A stretch of 64,000 bases of DNA, from positions 63,199 to 127,198 of the forward strand of contig NZ_LMNW01000023.1 in NCBI RefSeq assembly GCF_001423125.1, read 5' to 3'. Below the pieces are notes generated by a model. The model searched no databases and was not told where the DNA came from. It saw nothing but the letters and a program-made list of their open reading frames with translations. This document shows, one piece after another, positions 8,109 through 15,454 of this stretch (positions are counted from its first letter, which is position 1; each line of letters starts with the position of its first letter). Made by a program: the position numbers and the translations under genes. Source of the DNA: Duganella sp. Leaf126. Its GTDB lineage: Bacteria > Pseudomonadota > Gammaproteobacteria > Burkholderiales > Burkholderiaceae_D.

Positions 8109-8531
8109 TTAAAGGCTCTTGGTCATGAATACGCGACTGATACCGGGCCGGGTGGCAATTTCGCCAAAACTCACCCACCCGTTTTTTTCATAAAAACCAG
8201 GGGCCTGAAAACTGATCGTGTAAAGTACCGCCGCGCTGCATCCCCGACCTCTAGCCTCGTCTTCGAATGCCCTAAGGATTTTTGTCCCGAGTCCAGAACC
8301 ACGCAGCGAACTCGGCAAATGGAAAAGGTCGAGAAAAGCCAGTCCCAAGGAGGTTCTTCCAATAGCGCCTCCCAGCACTTCGTTGCTCGTGGGGTCTTTT
8401 ACGATTACATTGAGTGTGCGTCGATCACTCAGCCCAGCGGCGTGCTCATTAAATTCGTCCAAACCTTTGCCGAGAATTACTTCAAATTCCGCGTCTGCAT
8501 TCTCAGTGACCACGATTATCTTATCCTCCAA
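8109..8531 (-). CDS. GNAT-family N-acetyltransferase (array gene 5)
   Basis: A 140-residue GNAT. AFLDLFHLPSSLRGSGLG is strand 4 plus the acetyl-CoA P-loop-like motif A (R-G-S-G-L-G), followed by KILRAFEDEARGRGCSAAVLYT and the terminal APGFYEKNGWVSFGEI, the usual FY-x-K-x-G-W/F motif B. Different subfamily from array gene 1. Substrate unknown. Confidence 0.83.
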   Translation of the reverse strand: MEDKIIVVTENADAEFEVILGKGLDEFNEHAAGLSDRRTLNVIVKDPTSNEVLGGAIGRTSLGLAFLDLFHLPSSLRGSGLGTKILRAFEDEARGRGCSAAVLYTISFQAPGFYEKNGWVSFGEIATRPGISRVFMTKSL

Positions 8532-8579
8532 AGCTTACCTTTCTTATTCCATTGTCCTAATTATCAACATCTTTTGTCT

Positions 8580-8603
8580 GACTGCTCTTGGCCGAACTCG
8601 GTC
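8580..8603 (-). repeat. Array palindrome copy 6
   Basis: GACTGCTCTTGGCCGAACTC core. The TGA stop of array gene 6 (8602-8604) lies at its edge. Confidence 0.8.
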
Positions 8604-8859
8604 ACGTTGGTTTTAAGTCCGTAGGAAACTGACTGTCACGCTGCCAATTTTCCTCATTTGTGTCACCAGACGCATCTCGCCGGTTCCAAGCTCTATTTAG
8701 ATGTGAAAAGACATGCACAAGGTCGATACGTAGGTTCACCTCGTCGTATTCAGTATCGCTATTCATTTTGGATATCAGCGAGGTCAAGTGCTCCTGAGCG
8801 TCTTCCAGCTCGTACATGAGCGTAGCCCAAGCCTCCGGGGCAGTTTCTTTACTAATCAT
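8602..8859 (-). CDS. Hypothetical protein (array gene 6)
   Basis: An 85-residue acidic helical protein beginning MISKETAPEAWATLMYELEDAQEHL. Heptad-like spacing in the first 60 residues suggests a helical hairpin. No family recognised. The stop codon is part of palindrome copy 6. Confidence 0.6.
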   Translation of the reverse strand: MISKETAPEAWATLMYELEDAQEHLTSLISKMNSDTEYDEVNLRIDLVHVFSHLNRAWNRRDASGDTNEENWQRDSQFPTDLKPT

Positions 8860-8897
8860 AGGGTCGCCTTAAATTGCATTGCAACGACATCGGGAAC

Positions 8898-8921
8898 TTC
8901 CGCTTTTGGCCGATTGATGCC
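8898..8921 (-). repeat. Array palindrome copy 7
   Basis: TTCCGCTTTTGGCCGATTG core, ending 3 bases from the stop of array gene 7. Confidence 0.8.
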
Positions 8922-8924
8922 AAC

Positions 8925-9149
8925 TTAGTGCCTAAATGTAGGTGCAGCCCCTGGCTCGCACAGGCTCGCCGGTACGGTCCAGACTTCTGGAACAATCCCG
9001 CCGATACCGCCCTGCGATTTGCGTGTAGCGTTTGAATTGCCAAACCAGAGTACTACATGGTCTTCAGGAACGCCTATGTCGCCAGACAGGCCAACAATGA
9101 CCGCCGGTACGCCATCGAATTCTATAAGTTGGCCCTTTTGCAGTTCCAT
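8925..9149 (-). CDS. Conserved small hypothetical protein (array gene 7)
   Basis: A 74-residue protein, MELQKGQLIEFDGVPAVIVG with a following PEDHVVLWFGN and a VPEVWTVP segment. The spacing suggests a small SH3-like beta-barrel. The conserved-looking, proline/tryptophan-rich sequence argues that it is a real protein, but I cannot name the family. Confidence 0.65.
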   Translation of the reverse strand: MELQKGQLIEFDGVPAVIVGLSGDIGVPEDHVVLWFGNSNATRKSQGGIGGIVPEVWTVPASLCEPGAAPTFRH

Positions 9150-9179
9150 ATTTTTCTATACCAATTGAGTTCAGTGAGC

Positions 9180-9203
9180 GGCAGCTAATGGCCGTTAACG
9201 GCT
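9180..9203 (-). repeat. Array palindrome copy 8
   Basis: GGCAGCTAATGGCCGTTAAC core. Contains part of the TAG stop (9202-9204) of array gene 8. Confidence 0.75.
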
Positions 9204-9693
9204 AGTCCTCAAGCAGCCAGTTTTTTGGACGCACGAAGCCAATAAGGTCCGCCGACATCTGTTCAAAAAAGTGGCGGAACACCTCTGCATTTTCGACCTG
9301 CTGGCGCTTTTCCACGTAGCTGAAAGGCGGCACGGAAACCAAGTGGTAGTCAGCAGTTTCTGCCCGTGCCATAGTCAAAAATGTTCCGTCTGCATCGCTT
9401 GCGATGCACCATTTCAATTGAGTGCACGCACCGAGAAGCAGTCCGAACGCAAAACCTAAGCCCGATATCGCCACGTCATCTGTCGCGCGGCCAAATTCTT
9501 TGTCCTGACGCCACCGAGTTCTCAGAAAATCCACATAGATTGGAGTAACTGGAAAAGCGTTGGCTACGTCAACGTGAGGGGTATATCGAGCATTCAGCGC
9601 GAGTAAACTCGGCAGGTTCTCGGTCCGCAAACGGTCGAACTCTCCTGCATCGAGCTGGCGGTCAATCGTGAATCTGTACGCATCTGAATTCAT
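9202..9693 (-). CDS. DUF3806-like hypothetical protein (array gene 8)
   Basis: A 163-residue cytoplasmic protein. The central GLGFAFGLLLGACTQLKWCIASDADG followed by LVSVPPFSYVEKR follows the pattern of DUF3806 proteins (an LG-x-AFGE helix, a hydrophobic W-V strand with D-x-x-G, then a P-x-S-x-I-x-KR motif). The assignment is by eye and tentative. The ATG at 9693 is preferred over the upstream ATG because the extra codons translate palindrome copy 9. Array gene 12 looks like a second, distant member. Confidence 0.6.
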   Translation of the reverse strand: MNSDAYRFTIDRQLDAGEFDRLRTENLPSLLALNARYTPHVDVANAFPVTPIYVDFLRTRWRQDKEFGRATDDVAISGLGFAFGLLLGACTQLKWCIASDADGTFLTMARAETADYHLVSVPPFSYVEKRQQVENAEVFRHFFEQMSADLIGFVRPKNWLLED

Positions 9694-9724
9694 GGGTAAA
9701 TAACTCAGTTCAATTAATAAAGAC

Positions 9725-9748
9725 GTCTGCTCTTGGCCGGGTGCTGTC
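9725..9748 (-). repeat. Array palindrome copy 9
   Basis: GTCTGCTCTTGGCCGGGTG core with a CTGTC right arm. Overlaps the TGA stop (9747-9749) of array gene 9. Confidence 0.82.
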
Positions 9749-9998
9749 AACCGGCCTGTTTGTCACCAATGCGCCATGACAACCCCGCAATCAGTCCGAG
9801 CCCCAAGAGTAGTAATGATGCCATGCCCTTGCTTACAGCGAAGGTGATTATTTGAAATCCAACGCTGTTTGCATAGAGGTCTGGAGATGGATTCACTCGT
9901 AGCTCTTCCATCGTACTGTAGATATCCACGCATCCATAAATCAATACGCCGAGAAGCCAAGTGCAGAACACTGTAAGTAAAATGTATTTTCGCTCCAT
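9747..9998 (-). CDS. Small inner-membrane protein (array gene 9)
   Basis: An 83-residue protein with two predicted membrane helices (about 5-26 and 52-74) joined by a polar loop containing TMEELRVNPSPDLYANS. No family recognised. Stop codon inside palindrome copy 9. Confidence 0.65.
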   Translation of the reverse strand: MERKYILLTVFCTWLLGVLIYGCVDIYSTMEELRVNPSPDLYANSVGFQIITFAVSKGMASLLLLGLGLIAGLSWRIGDKQAG

Positions 9999-10025
9999 TT
10001 CAATTATTCTCGTGAATGCTAGTCC

Positions 10026-10049
10026 GTCTGCTACTGGCCGATTGCTGAC
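10026..10049 (-). repeat. Array palindrome copy 10
   Basis: GTCTGCTACTGGCCGATTG core with a CTGAC right arm. Overlaps the TAG stop (10049-10051) of array gene 10. Confidence 0.82.
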
Positions 10050-10393
10050 TACGATGCCTCAACATTGTTCGTGACGAACATTTCGACGAACTGCATTGGT
10101 GTAAGTGTCACCCCGTTTTGTTTGGCGATATTTTGGTTTTTGACCCACATCGATTGAATGGCCTCACCAATATTTTGCGGAAAGTGAAGCTGGGCTACTA
10201 CGATATCTTCCCATGTGCCGCCTGATGAATAGACCTCTCGCAGTTTAGGCGTCATTTGTACAAGCATCGCTTCCTGAGATAAGTCAAGCTCACCGATGCA
10301 TTTCAATACGAATGAATCGACGAGCTTGAGGAACGGTTTTCCAACGTAGCGGTCTACTGGCTCCGTTTTTTTGCCAAATCCGAAAATACCCAT
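10049..10393 (-). CDS. Conserved hypothetical protein (array gene 10)
   Basis: A 114-residue protein, MGIFGFGKKTEPVDRYVGKPFLKLVDSFVLKCIG..., mostly helical. The second half (GTWEDIVVAQLHFPQNIGEAIQSMW and TLTPMQFVEMFV) looks like a well-conserved helical domain. A short Gly/Phe-rich N-terminus precedes it. Function unknown. Stop codon overlaps palindrome copy 10. Confidence 0.65.
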   Translation of the reverse strand: MGIFGFGKKTEPVDRYVGKPFLKLVDSFVLKCIGELDLSQEAMLVQMTPKLREVYSSGGTWEDIVVAQLHFPQNIGEAIQSMWVKNQNIAKQNGVTLTPMQFVEMFVTNNVEAS

Positions 10394-10459
10394 TCTTCTA
10401 TCCTGACTTGAAAGATTGCGGAGCAGTCATGCTGAGTTAGTAATTTACGCGATGCAAAG

Positions 10460-10483
10460 GACAGCTATTGGCCGGTTGCTGTC
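10460..10483 (-). repeat. Array palindrome copy 11 (best-paired copy)
   Basis: Perfect 6-bp arms GACAGC/GCTGTC around TATTGGCCGGTT. It overlaps the TGA stop (10482-10484) of array gene 11. This copy shows most clearly that the repeat is a palindrome centred on GGCC. Confidence 0.85.
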
Positions 10484-10772
10484 AGATAACTTCCGGCCCA
10501 TATGTCCAATTAGCAGCTTCAATCCGAAGCGTATCACCAGATTGCAGTTCTATTTCAAAATGCCCGGCCTTTAACTCCGCTGAACTATTGACTGGTGACG
10601 ACGGTCCCCAACTCTCGCGTCGTGGAAGTTCGATATGCGTGAATCCTTCAAACACGAGCGTATGAGGTGGCAAACCAACTGGGAGTAGCCGGATATCGCA
10701 TCGGGCGGCCTTCCAGTTGATGCATACAGCCGACACCGTAGCATCGTGGATTGATATCGCACTAAAGGACAT
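10482..10772 (-). CDS. Hypothetical protein (array gene 11)
   Basis: A 96-residue protein beginning MSFSAISIHDATVSAVCINW, predicted nearly all beta (ARCDIRLLPV, HTLVFEGFTHIELP, HFEIELQSGDTLRIEAANW), which suggests a small beta-sandwich or barrel of the kind seen in uncharacterised cassette-borne and immunity-type proteins. Start at 10772 is chosen over an in-frame ATG seven codons earlier because of its position away from copy 12. Stop overlaps palindrome copy 11. Confidence 0.62.
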   Translation of the reverse strand: MSFSAISIHDATVSAVCINWKAARCDIRLLPVGLPPHTLVFEGFTHIELPRRESWGPSSPVNSSAELKAGHFEIELQSGDTLRIEAANWTYGPEVI

Positions 10773-10795
10773 TGTTTTTCCCAAAAAATTCAAGC

Positions 10796-10819
10796 GGCCG
10801 CCATTGGCTGATCTGAGAC
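10796..10819 (-). repeat. Array palindrome copy 12 (right-most, degenerate)
   Basis: GGCCGCCATTGGCTGATC, with the core GGCC changed to GGCT. Lies between array genes 11 and 12. Confidence 0.6.
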
Positions 10820-10864
10820 GGCCAGCCCCAGCCGAACGCTGACTTTTCCAAGGAAAAAGAGATG

Positions 10865-11227
10865 CTAAAGCGTATCTGAATTCTTCCTCAAAATTTCTTG
10901 AACTGTGTCGGCTCCACCGTTGTAGAGGTCGAATACCTCAACCTCTTCCCCATGTTCAACGCATTTTGAAATCATGGTGGGAGGGAAGATTATGACAGAA
11001 GTGTCTTTGTATCTGGGAGCGTAATCTCTCCCGTGAGCATCATCGACAACTATCCAATGGTAGTCTATGCCAAGGGCAAATGCTTCCCCCCATACGACAC
11101 CGCCTTGGCGCAGCGCTGGTGATTGCCGCGTCGGCGGGGACCATGTCAGGCAACCGTTGACATGTAAATTGACAGCATTGGTTGACATGTCAACGGACGT
11201 CAGGCCGCATGTATGCGTCTGCGGCAC
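10865..11227 (-). CDS. DUF3806-like protein, probably N-terminally truncated (array gene 12)
   Basis: The open frame could encode 120 residues, but only the part from GGVVWGEAFALGIDYHWIVV onward looks like protein. That part, with DDAHGRDYAPR and VIIFPPTMISKCVEHGEE, matches the C-terminal half of DUF3806 proteins. The upstream 40 codons lie in a short-repeat region (GTTGACATGT twice) and lack family character. I read it as a fragment left at the right edge of the array, so it may be a pseudogene. No close start codon or ribosome site is convincing. Confidence 0.45.
   Translation of the reverse strand: MPQTHTCGLTSVDMSTNAVNLHVNGCLTWSPPTRQSPALRQGGVVWGEAFALGIDYHWIVVDDAHGRDYAPRYKDTSVIIFPPTMISKCVEHGEEVEVFDLYNGGADTVQEILRKNSDTL
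11156..11194. repeat. Direct GTTGACATGT repeats with a 14-bp perfect palindrome
   Basis: GTTGACATGT occurs at 11156 and 11181 (25 bases apart). The second lies in the perfect palindrome GTTGACATGTCAAC (11181-11194). It sits at the right boundary of the AT-rich array and could be an operator or the trace of an insertion junction. Confidence 0.5.
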
Positions 11228-11500
11228 GCTGGCACATCAATTGCTACTAAGGCCATACGCAACGATGTATCGACCTTGAAAGCAACAGATTGTGATCAGC
11301 CCCGTCATCCCTCCCGCCCAGCAACCCAACCACCGCCCGCGCCATGCGCATCGCCAGTCGAGCAACATACTTAGCATAACCGATAGCCGCGATTTGCCGT
11401 CGGCGCTGTCCGTCTTCCGCATGCCCGGCGGCGGCAAATGCGCCCTCCCCGGCCATGCCCGCACCGTCAGCCGTCTCAACCACTGCGTCGGCCGCCGAGC

Positions 11501-12391
11501 TTGAGCGCCTACCTTCCCCTGCTGCACCTGAGCGCGCGCCTCGCCTTCTTCGGCGAGCAGGCCATGCACCGTTTCCGCTTCGCGCCATGCGCTGCCACCG
11601 CCGCCCGGCTGGCGCGACTGGGCATCGTCTGCCAAGCCCACACGGGCGGCCTGACGCTGGCCGCCCCGGCGTCGCTGCACCGGGCGCTGCGCAGCGGCGA
11701 TGCAGCCGTTGCCGCTGCGCTCGATCTCGCGTTTCTTGCCTGGAGCACCGGCGTCAGCTTCCCGCTGGTGACGGCGCTGGCACCGCCGGCGGCGCATGCG
11801 CGCCTGCTGTTCCAGGGCGCGGGCGCCGTGCATGAAAGCGGCAGCAACTGGCGCCTGCATGCCGGCACCGAGGCCGATGCCAGCGCCTGGCAGCTTGCCA
11901 CCGAGCCGCACCGCATTGCCGCCCACGACGACTGCACGCTGGCGGCGCCGCACCCGGCATTCCAGGTGGTGCTGGACGGCGCCGCCATCACGGCCGCACT
12001 GGCACAGACCGCGAGCCCGCGCTTCCTGGTGCGCTTCGGCGCGCGCCGCACGCGGTGGAAATACTATCTGCCCGGCGACCTGCTGGCGCGGTTACCGGCC
12101 GGCAGCGTCCCGGCGATCGTCGATCCCGACGGCGTGCTGAGCTTTATTGACGGCAGGCCCAGCGCGCTGCCGGACGGGCGCCCGGCGCTGACCTTCATCA
12201 GCGAACAGGCGGTGGCCATGCGCCAGCACCCGCCGCAGCGGCTGCAGCTGCACGCGCGCGGAGCATCCGCAGACGGTGCCGCCGACCGCCTGCTCATCGA
12301 TCGGCTGCCGAACGCCAGCGTGGCCGGCGTCGTGCCGGATATGGCAGCCGGCAGCGACGCCGTGCTGGTGTCGGAGATTTATCTGGGCTGA
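11501..12391 (+). CDS. Unknown protein upstream of Ser/Thr kinase
   Basis: About 296 residues if it begins at the TTG at 11501, giving LSAYLPLLHLSARLAFFGE; an internal ATG lies at 11564. Rich in Ala/Leu with alternating beta-like stretches (FLVRFGARRTRWKYYLPGDLL; GRPALTFISEQAVAMR) and ending in DAVLVSEIYLG. No signal peptide or membrane helix. I do not recognise a family. It precedes a kinase-TPR gene by 119 bases in the same direction and is likely part of the same functional module. The start is uncertain. Confidence 0.6.
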   Translation: MSAYLPLLHLSARLAFFGEQAMHRFRFAPCAATAARLARLGIVCQAHTGGLTLAAPASLHRALRSGDAAVAAALDLAFLAWSTGVSFPLVTALAPPAAHARLLFQGAGAVHESGSNWRLHAGTEADASAWQLATEPHRIAAHDDCTLAAPHPAFQVVLDGAAITAALAQTASPRFLVRFGARRTRWKYYLPGDLLARLPAGSVPAIVDPDGVLSFIDGRPSALPDGRPALTFISEQAVAMRQHPPQRLQLHARGASADGAADRLLIDRLPNASVAGVVPDMAAGSDAVLVSEIYLG

Positions 12392-12510
12392 TCGCACAAC
12401 GGTGCCGTCCTCACCGCCAGTCAACTAGTAATTGACACAAAGCAATTGCCAACCAATAATGATCAGCTCGCTTATCCCGCCTCCACGCCGTTCGCCCCAA
12501 GGAGTTTTCC

Positions 12511-14793
12511 ATGCTTGATGACCAGGCTGCGCCTGCAACACTGGACCGTTTTGGTCGCTACTTGCTGGAGCGCAGTCTGGGTGAAGGCGGCTTCGGCCGC
12601 GTGTTCGAGGCCTGGGACCCGACCTTGCAGCGCAAGGTGGCGCTCAAGTGCCTGAAAGTCGCCAGCGGCCATGGCGCGGCCGACGCGCTGATCGACGAGG
12701 CGCGTTGCGCCGCATCGCTGCAGCACCGCGCCTTTGTCCGGGTATTCGCGTTCGAAGAACACGCGCACAGCCAGGCAATCGTGATGGAACTGGTGCCGGG
12801 CGCGACGCTGCGCGCGAGCCTCCCGGCAGGCGGCATGGCGCCGGCGCTGGCGCTCGAGATCGTCGATCAGGTGGCCGAAGCGATGGCCGAGGCGCACCGG
12901 GCCGGTCTGATCCACGGCGACATCAAGCCGACCAACCTGATGCGCGAGCCGTCGGGCGCGGTGCGCATCCTCGACTTCGGGCTGGCACGCAAGATCGATC
13001 CGCTGGCCACCGACGTGACCGCAGCGCAGGACAGCGCTGCCACGGTCGCGTACACCGCGCCCGAGCGGCTGATGGCTTGCCCGCTCACTCGCGCCAGCGA
13101 CATCTATTCGCTGGGCGTGGTGCTGTACGAAATGCTCACCGGCGAGCGGCCGTTCGCCAACCTGACCGGGCTGGCGCTGGCTGCCGCCCACGTCCACACC
13201 ACGTCCGACAGCTGGCCTTTCCCGGTCAGCACCGACCGCTCGCTGGTCGAGCTGGTGCGCAAGATGACCGCGCACGACCCGGCCAGCCGACTGGCGTCGA
13301 TGGAGGCCGTGCGCGAGCGCATCGCCGTGTTGCGCGGCGTCGCCAGCGCCGCGCACACGCCCTCCCCGCAACAGCAGCAGCAGCCGGCGCAGGGGGCGCC
13401 AGCGCCGCCGTCCGGGTCGGCGTCCGCCGCGGCTGCCGGCGCTACCATGGCCGCGCCTGCACCGGCCAACTTGCCGGCCGCCGCCGGCGAGGCGCGTTCG
13501 CTGCGCGCACGCTGGCGGCGTCCGCTGGCGATCGTGCTTGGCGCCGGTGTGTTACTGGCAGTGGCACTGGCGGCCGTGCAGCTGCCGCCACCGGAAACAT
13601 GGCAGCGCACGCTGGCGCCGTTTTCCACTGCCGCCGCCATGGCAGCCGGCATGGAACAGCTGGGCCAGGCCGACCGCGACGGCGCGCTGGAACAGGCCTT
13701 GCAGCATTTCCAGGCCATCCTGGCACGCGATCCGCAGCATGCGGGCGCCGCCGCCGGCGCCTCGGTGGCCTACAGCCTGCGCTACATCGGCGATGGCCGC
13801 GATGAAAGCTGGCTGCGCTTCGCAGCAGCCGGCGCGCAGGCAGCCTTGCTGCACGACGACCAGCTGGCGCTGGCCCATGCCGCGCAGGCGTGGGTGCTGG
13901 CGTTGCAGGGCCATGCGCCCGAAGCGCTGGCCGTCGCCGACCGCGCGCTGGCGCTCGATCCGCGCGACCTGTCGGCGCTCAACGCCAAGCTCAACGTGCT
14001 GCTGCGCCAGCGCCGCTTCGACGCGCTGGCCGCCGCGCTGGCGCAGGCTCAGCGCAGCATGCCCGGTGAGCGCATGTTTTACGATCTCGAGGGCACCATG
14101 CATTACCAGCAGGGCGACTACGTGCGCGCCGAGCAGGCGTTTCGCCACAGCCTGCAGCTGGCGCCGGACGCCGTGCTGGCCTACGCCAACCTGAGCGCCG
14201 CGCTGGGACGCCAGGGCCGCAGCGACGACGCGCTGGCCATGCTGCAGCAAGGCCTGCGCCTGCGCCCCAGCGGCAAGCTGTACACCAACCTCGGCGACGC
14301 CCTGTTCCGGCGCGGGGACTATGCGGGTGCGGCGCGCGCGTTCGAACAGGCCGCGTCGGCCGCGCGCGGCGGCCCGGGCGATTATCTGAAGTGGGCCAAC
14401 CTGGCCGATACGCTGGCCTGGATACCGGGCCGCGCGGACGAAGCGCAGGCTGCGTACAAGCGCGCCATCCGCCTGCTGACGCCGCTGCTGGAACGTTCGC
14501 CCGACGATGCCACTTTTCTCAGCCGCATGGGACTGTACCTGGCCCATGTGCATGACGCCGCCGCAGCCGACGCGATCGCCCGCAGCGTGGCCCGCGCGCC
14601 CGACAGCGCCGACGTGCGGTTCCGGGCAGCCGTCGCCAGCGAGCTGGCGGGCCGGCGCGCACTCGCGCTCACGCATATCGGCCGCGCACTGCGGGCCGGC
14701 TACCCGGCCAGACTGCTCGAAGCCGAACCCCAGTTGATCGCGCTGCGGCGCGATCCCCGTTACCCCACCACCGTAGAGGAAAATACCCGATGA
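12511..14793 (+). CDS. Membrane Ser/Thr protein kinase with TPR sensor domain
   Basis: A 760-residue Hanks-type kinase. Gly-loop GEGGFGRV (24-31), ATP lysine Lys46 in VALKCLKV, catalytic HGDIKPTN with Asp137, and DFG at 155-157 are all present, so it should be active. A Pro/Gln/Ala-rich linker (about 285-330) leads to one membrane helix (about 337-358). The C-terminal 390 residues form about ten tetratricopeptide repeats on the periplasmic side. Ribosome site AAGGAG precedes the ATG. The stop overlaps the next start (ATGA). Inferred role: phosphorylating a partner such as the FHA-like regulator encoded convergently downstream. Confidence 0.9.
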   Translation: MLDDQAAPATLDRFGRYLLERSLGEGGFGRVFEAWDPTLQRKVALKCLKVASGHGAADALIDEARCAASLQHRAFVRVFAFEEHAHSQAIVMELVPGATLRASLPAGGMAPALALEIVDQVAEAMAEAHRAGLIHGDIKPTNLMREPSGAVRILDFGLARKIDPLATDVTAAQDSAATVAYTAPERLMACPLTRASDIYSLGVVLYEMLTGERPFANLTGLALAAAHVHTTSDSWPFPVSTDRSLVELVRKMTAHDPASRLASMEAVRERIAVLRGVASAAHTPSPQQQQQPAQGAPAPPSGSASAAAAGATMAAPAPANLPAAAGEARSLRARWRRPLAIVLGAGVLLAVALAAVQLPPPETWQRTLAPFSTAAAMAAGMEQLGQADRDGALEQALQHFQAILARDPQHAGAAAGASVAYSLRYIGDGRDESWLRFAAAGAQAALLHDDQLALAHAAQAWVLALQGHAPEALAVADRALALDPRDLSALNAKLNVLLRQRRFDALAAALAQAQRSMPGERMFYDLEGTMHYQQGDYVRAEQAFRHSLQLAPDAVLAYANLSAALGRQGRSDDALAMLQQGLRLRPSGKLYTNLGDALFRRGDYAGAARAFEQAASAARGGPGDYLKWANLADTLAWIPGRADEAQAAYKRAIRLLTPLLERSPDDATFLSRMGLYLAHVHDAAAADAIARSVARAPDSADVRFRAAVASELAGRRALALTHIGRALRAGYPARLLEAEPQLIALRRDPRYPTTVEENTR

Positions 14794-15413
14794 GCGACAT
14801 CAGGCAACCCCATAAAAAACCGAACCAGCTGCGCCTGAACATCCATTTCGACGTCAACCAGGAAACCGACCAGCTGAGCTTCAGGCTGCGCCCTCTCCAC
14901 CGCGAGGACGAGCAGGCAGCCGACCTCGCTGCACAGCGCAACAGGCACCGTGGCGTGCACGCCGACGCCCTGTATTTCCATCCCTGCGATGAAGTACACC
15001 TGCGCATCGTCGGCGGCGGCGCGCGCAACCGCGCTGCAGGCACCGGCTTCGGCGCGTTCCAGATCCTCGAATGCGCGCTGATCACGCGCCCCCAGGTGGC
15101 GGTGCGCGGTCCCCATGTGCGCACCCAATGGTCGCCGCCGTCGCCGTTCACCCAGTCGGCAGGCGCGATCGAGCCGCTGCGGATCGACTTTGCACCGCAC
15201 GTGGTGGCCGACGAAGACAATTACCTCGAGATCGCCCAGGACTGGAAGCACACGCTCAATGTCGGCCTTGGCCGTGGCATGTGGGAGCTGTCGTTCTTCA
15301 TGACCGTCAGAATCCTGGACGTGGACGGTCAGAACGAACAGGTCCGGGTGCTGATGTTCGATCCGGAAGCCGAAGTGGGGGGCACCGGCACCCTGCCGAC
15401 CGATGGCGATTGA
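14790..15413 (+). CDS. Unknown protein coupled to Ser/Thr kinase
   Basis: A 207-residue soluble protein, MSDIRQPHKKPNQLRLNIHFDV..., with many beta-type stretches (TDQLSFRLRPL; GAFQILECALITRPQ; MWELSFFMTVRIL). No signal peptide. Family not recognised. The 4-base ATGA overlap with the kinase implies coupled translation and a joint function, for instance as a kinase substrate or adaptor. Confidence 0.7.
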   Translation: MSDIRQPHKKPNQLRLNIHFDVNQETDQLSFRLRPLHREDEQAADLAAQRNRHRGVHADALYFHPCDEVHLRIVGGGARNRAAGTGFGAFQILECALITRPQVAVRGPHVRTQWSPPSPFTQSAGAIEPLRIDFAPHVVADEDNYLEIAQDWKHTLNVGLGRGMWELSFFMTVRILDVDGQNEQVRVLMFDPEAEVGGTGTLPTDGD

Positions 15414-15425
15414 GCGCGACTGGCA

Positions 15426-15454
15426 GCTAGCGGGCGTGTCGCCCCGGCGCTAGC
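15426..15454. terminator. Candidate hairpin between convergent genes
   Basis: Inverted repeat GCTAGCG/CGCTAGC with a 15-base GC-rich loop in the 36-base gap between converging genes. It lacks a clear T-run, so it is only a weak terminator candidate. Confidence 0.3.

Noticed and set aside
6010..10819. Interpretation of the array repeats as classical integron attC sites.
   Set aside because: Copy 4 happens to contain GTTTAAC and GTTAGAT, matching R'' and R' consensus, but they are only about 20 bases apart and most other copies lack both. attC sites are 57 bases or longer with conserved ends, whereas these copies conserve the GGCC centre. No integrase is visible. Left open as a test, not claimed.
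6010..10819. A CRISPR array.
   Set aside because: The repeats are separated by genes of varying length, not by 30-40-base spacers, and no cas gene is present.
12420..12455. Possible sigma-54 promoter upstream of the kinase gene (TGACAC...TTGC).
   Set aside because: The spacing between the two elements is 7 bases instead of 5 and the invariant GG of the -24 element is GA, so it is not a credible match.
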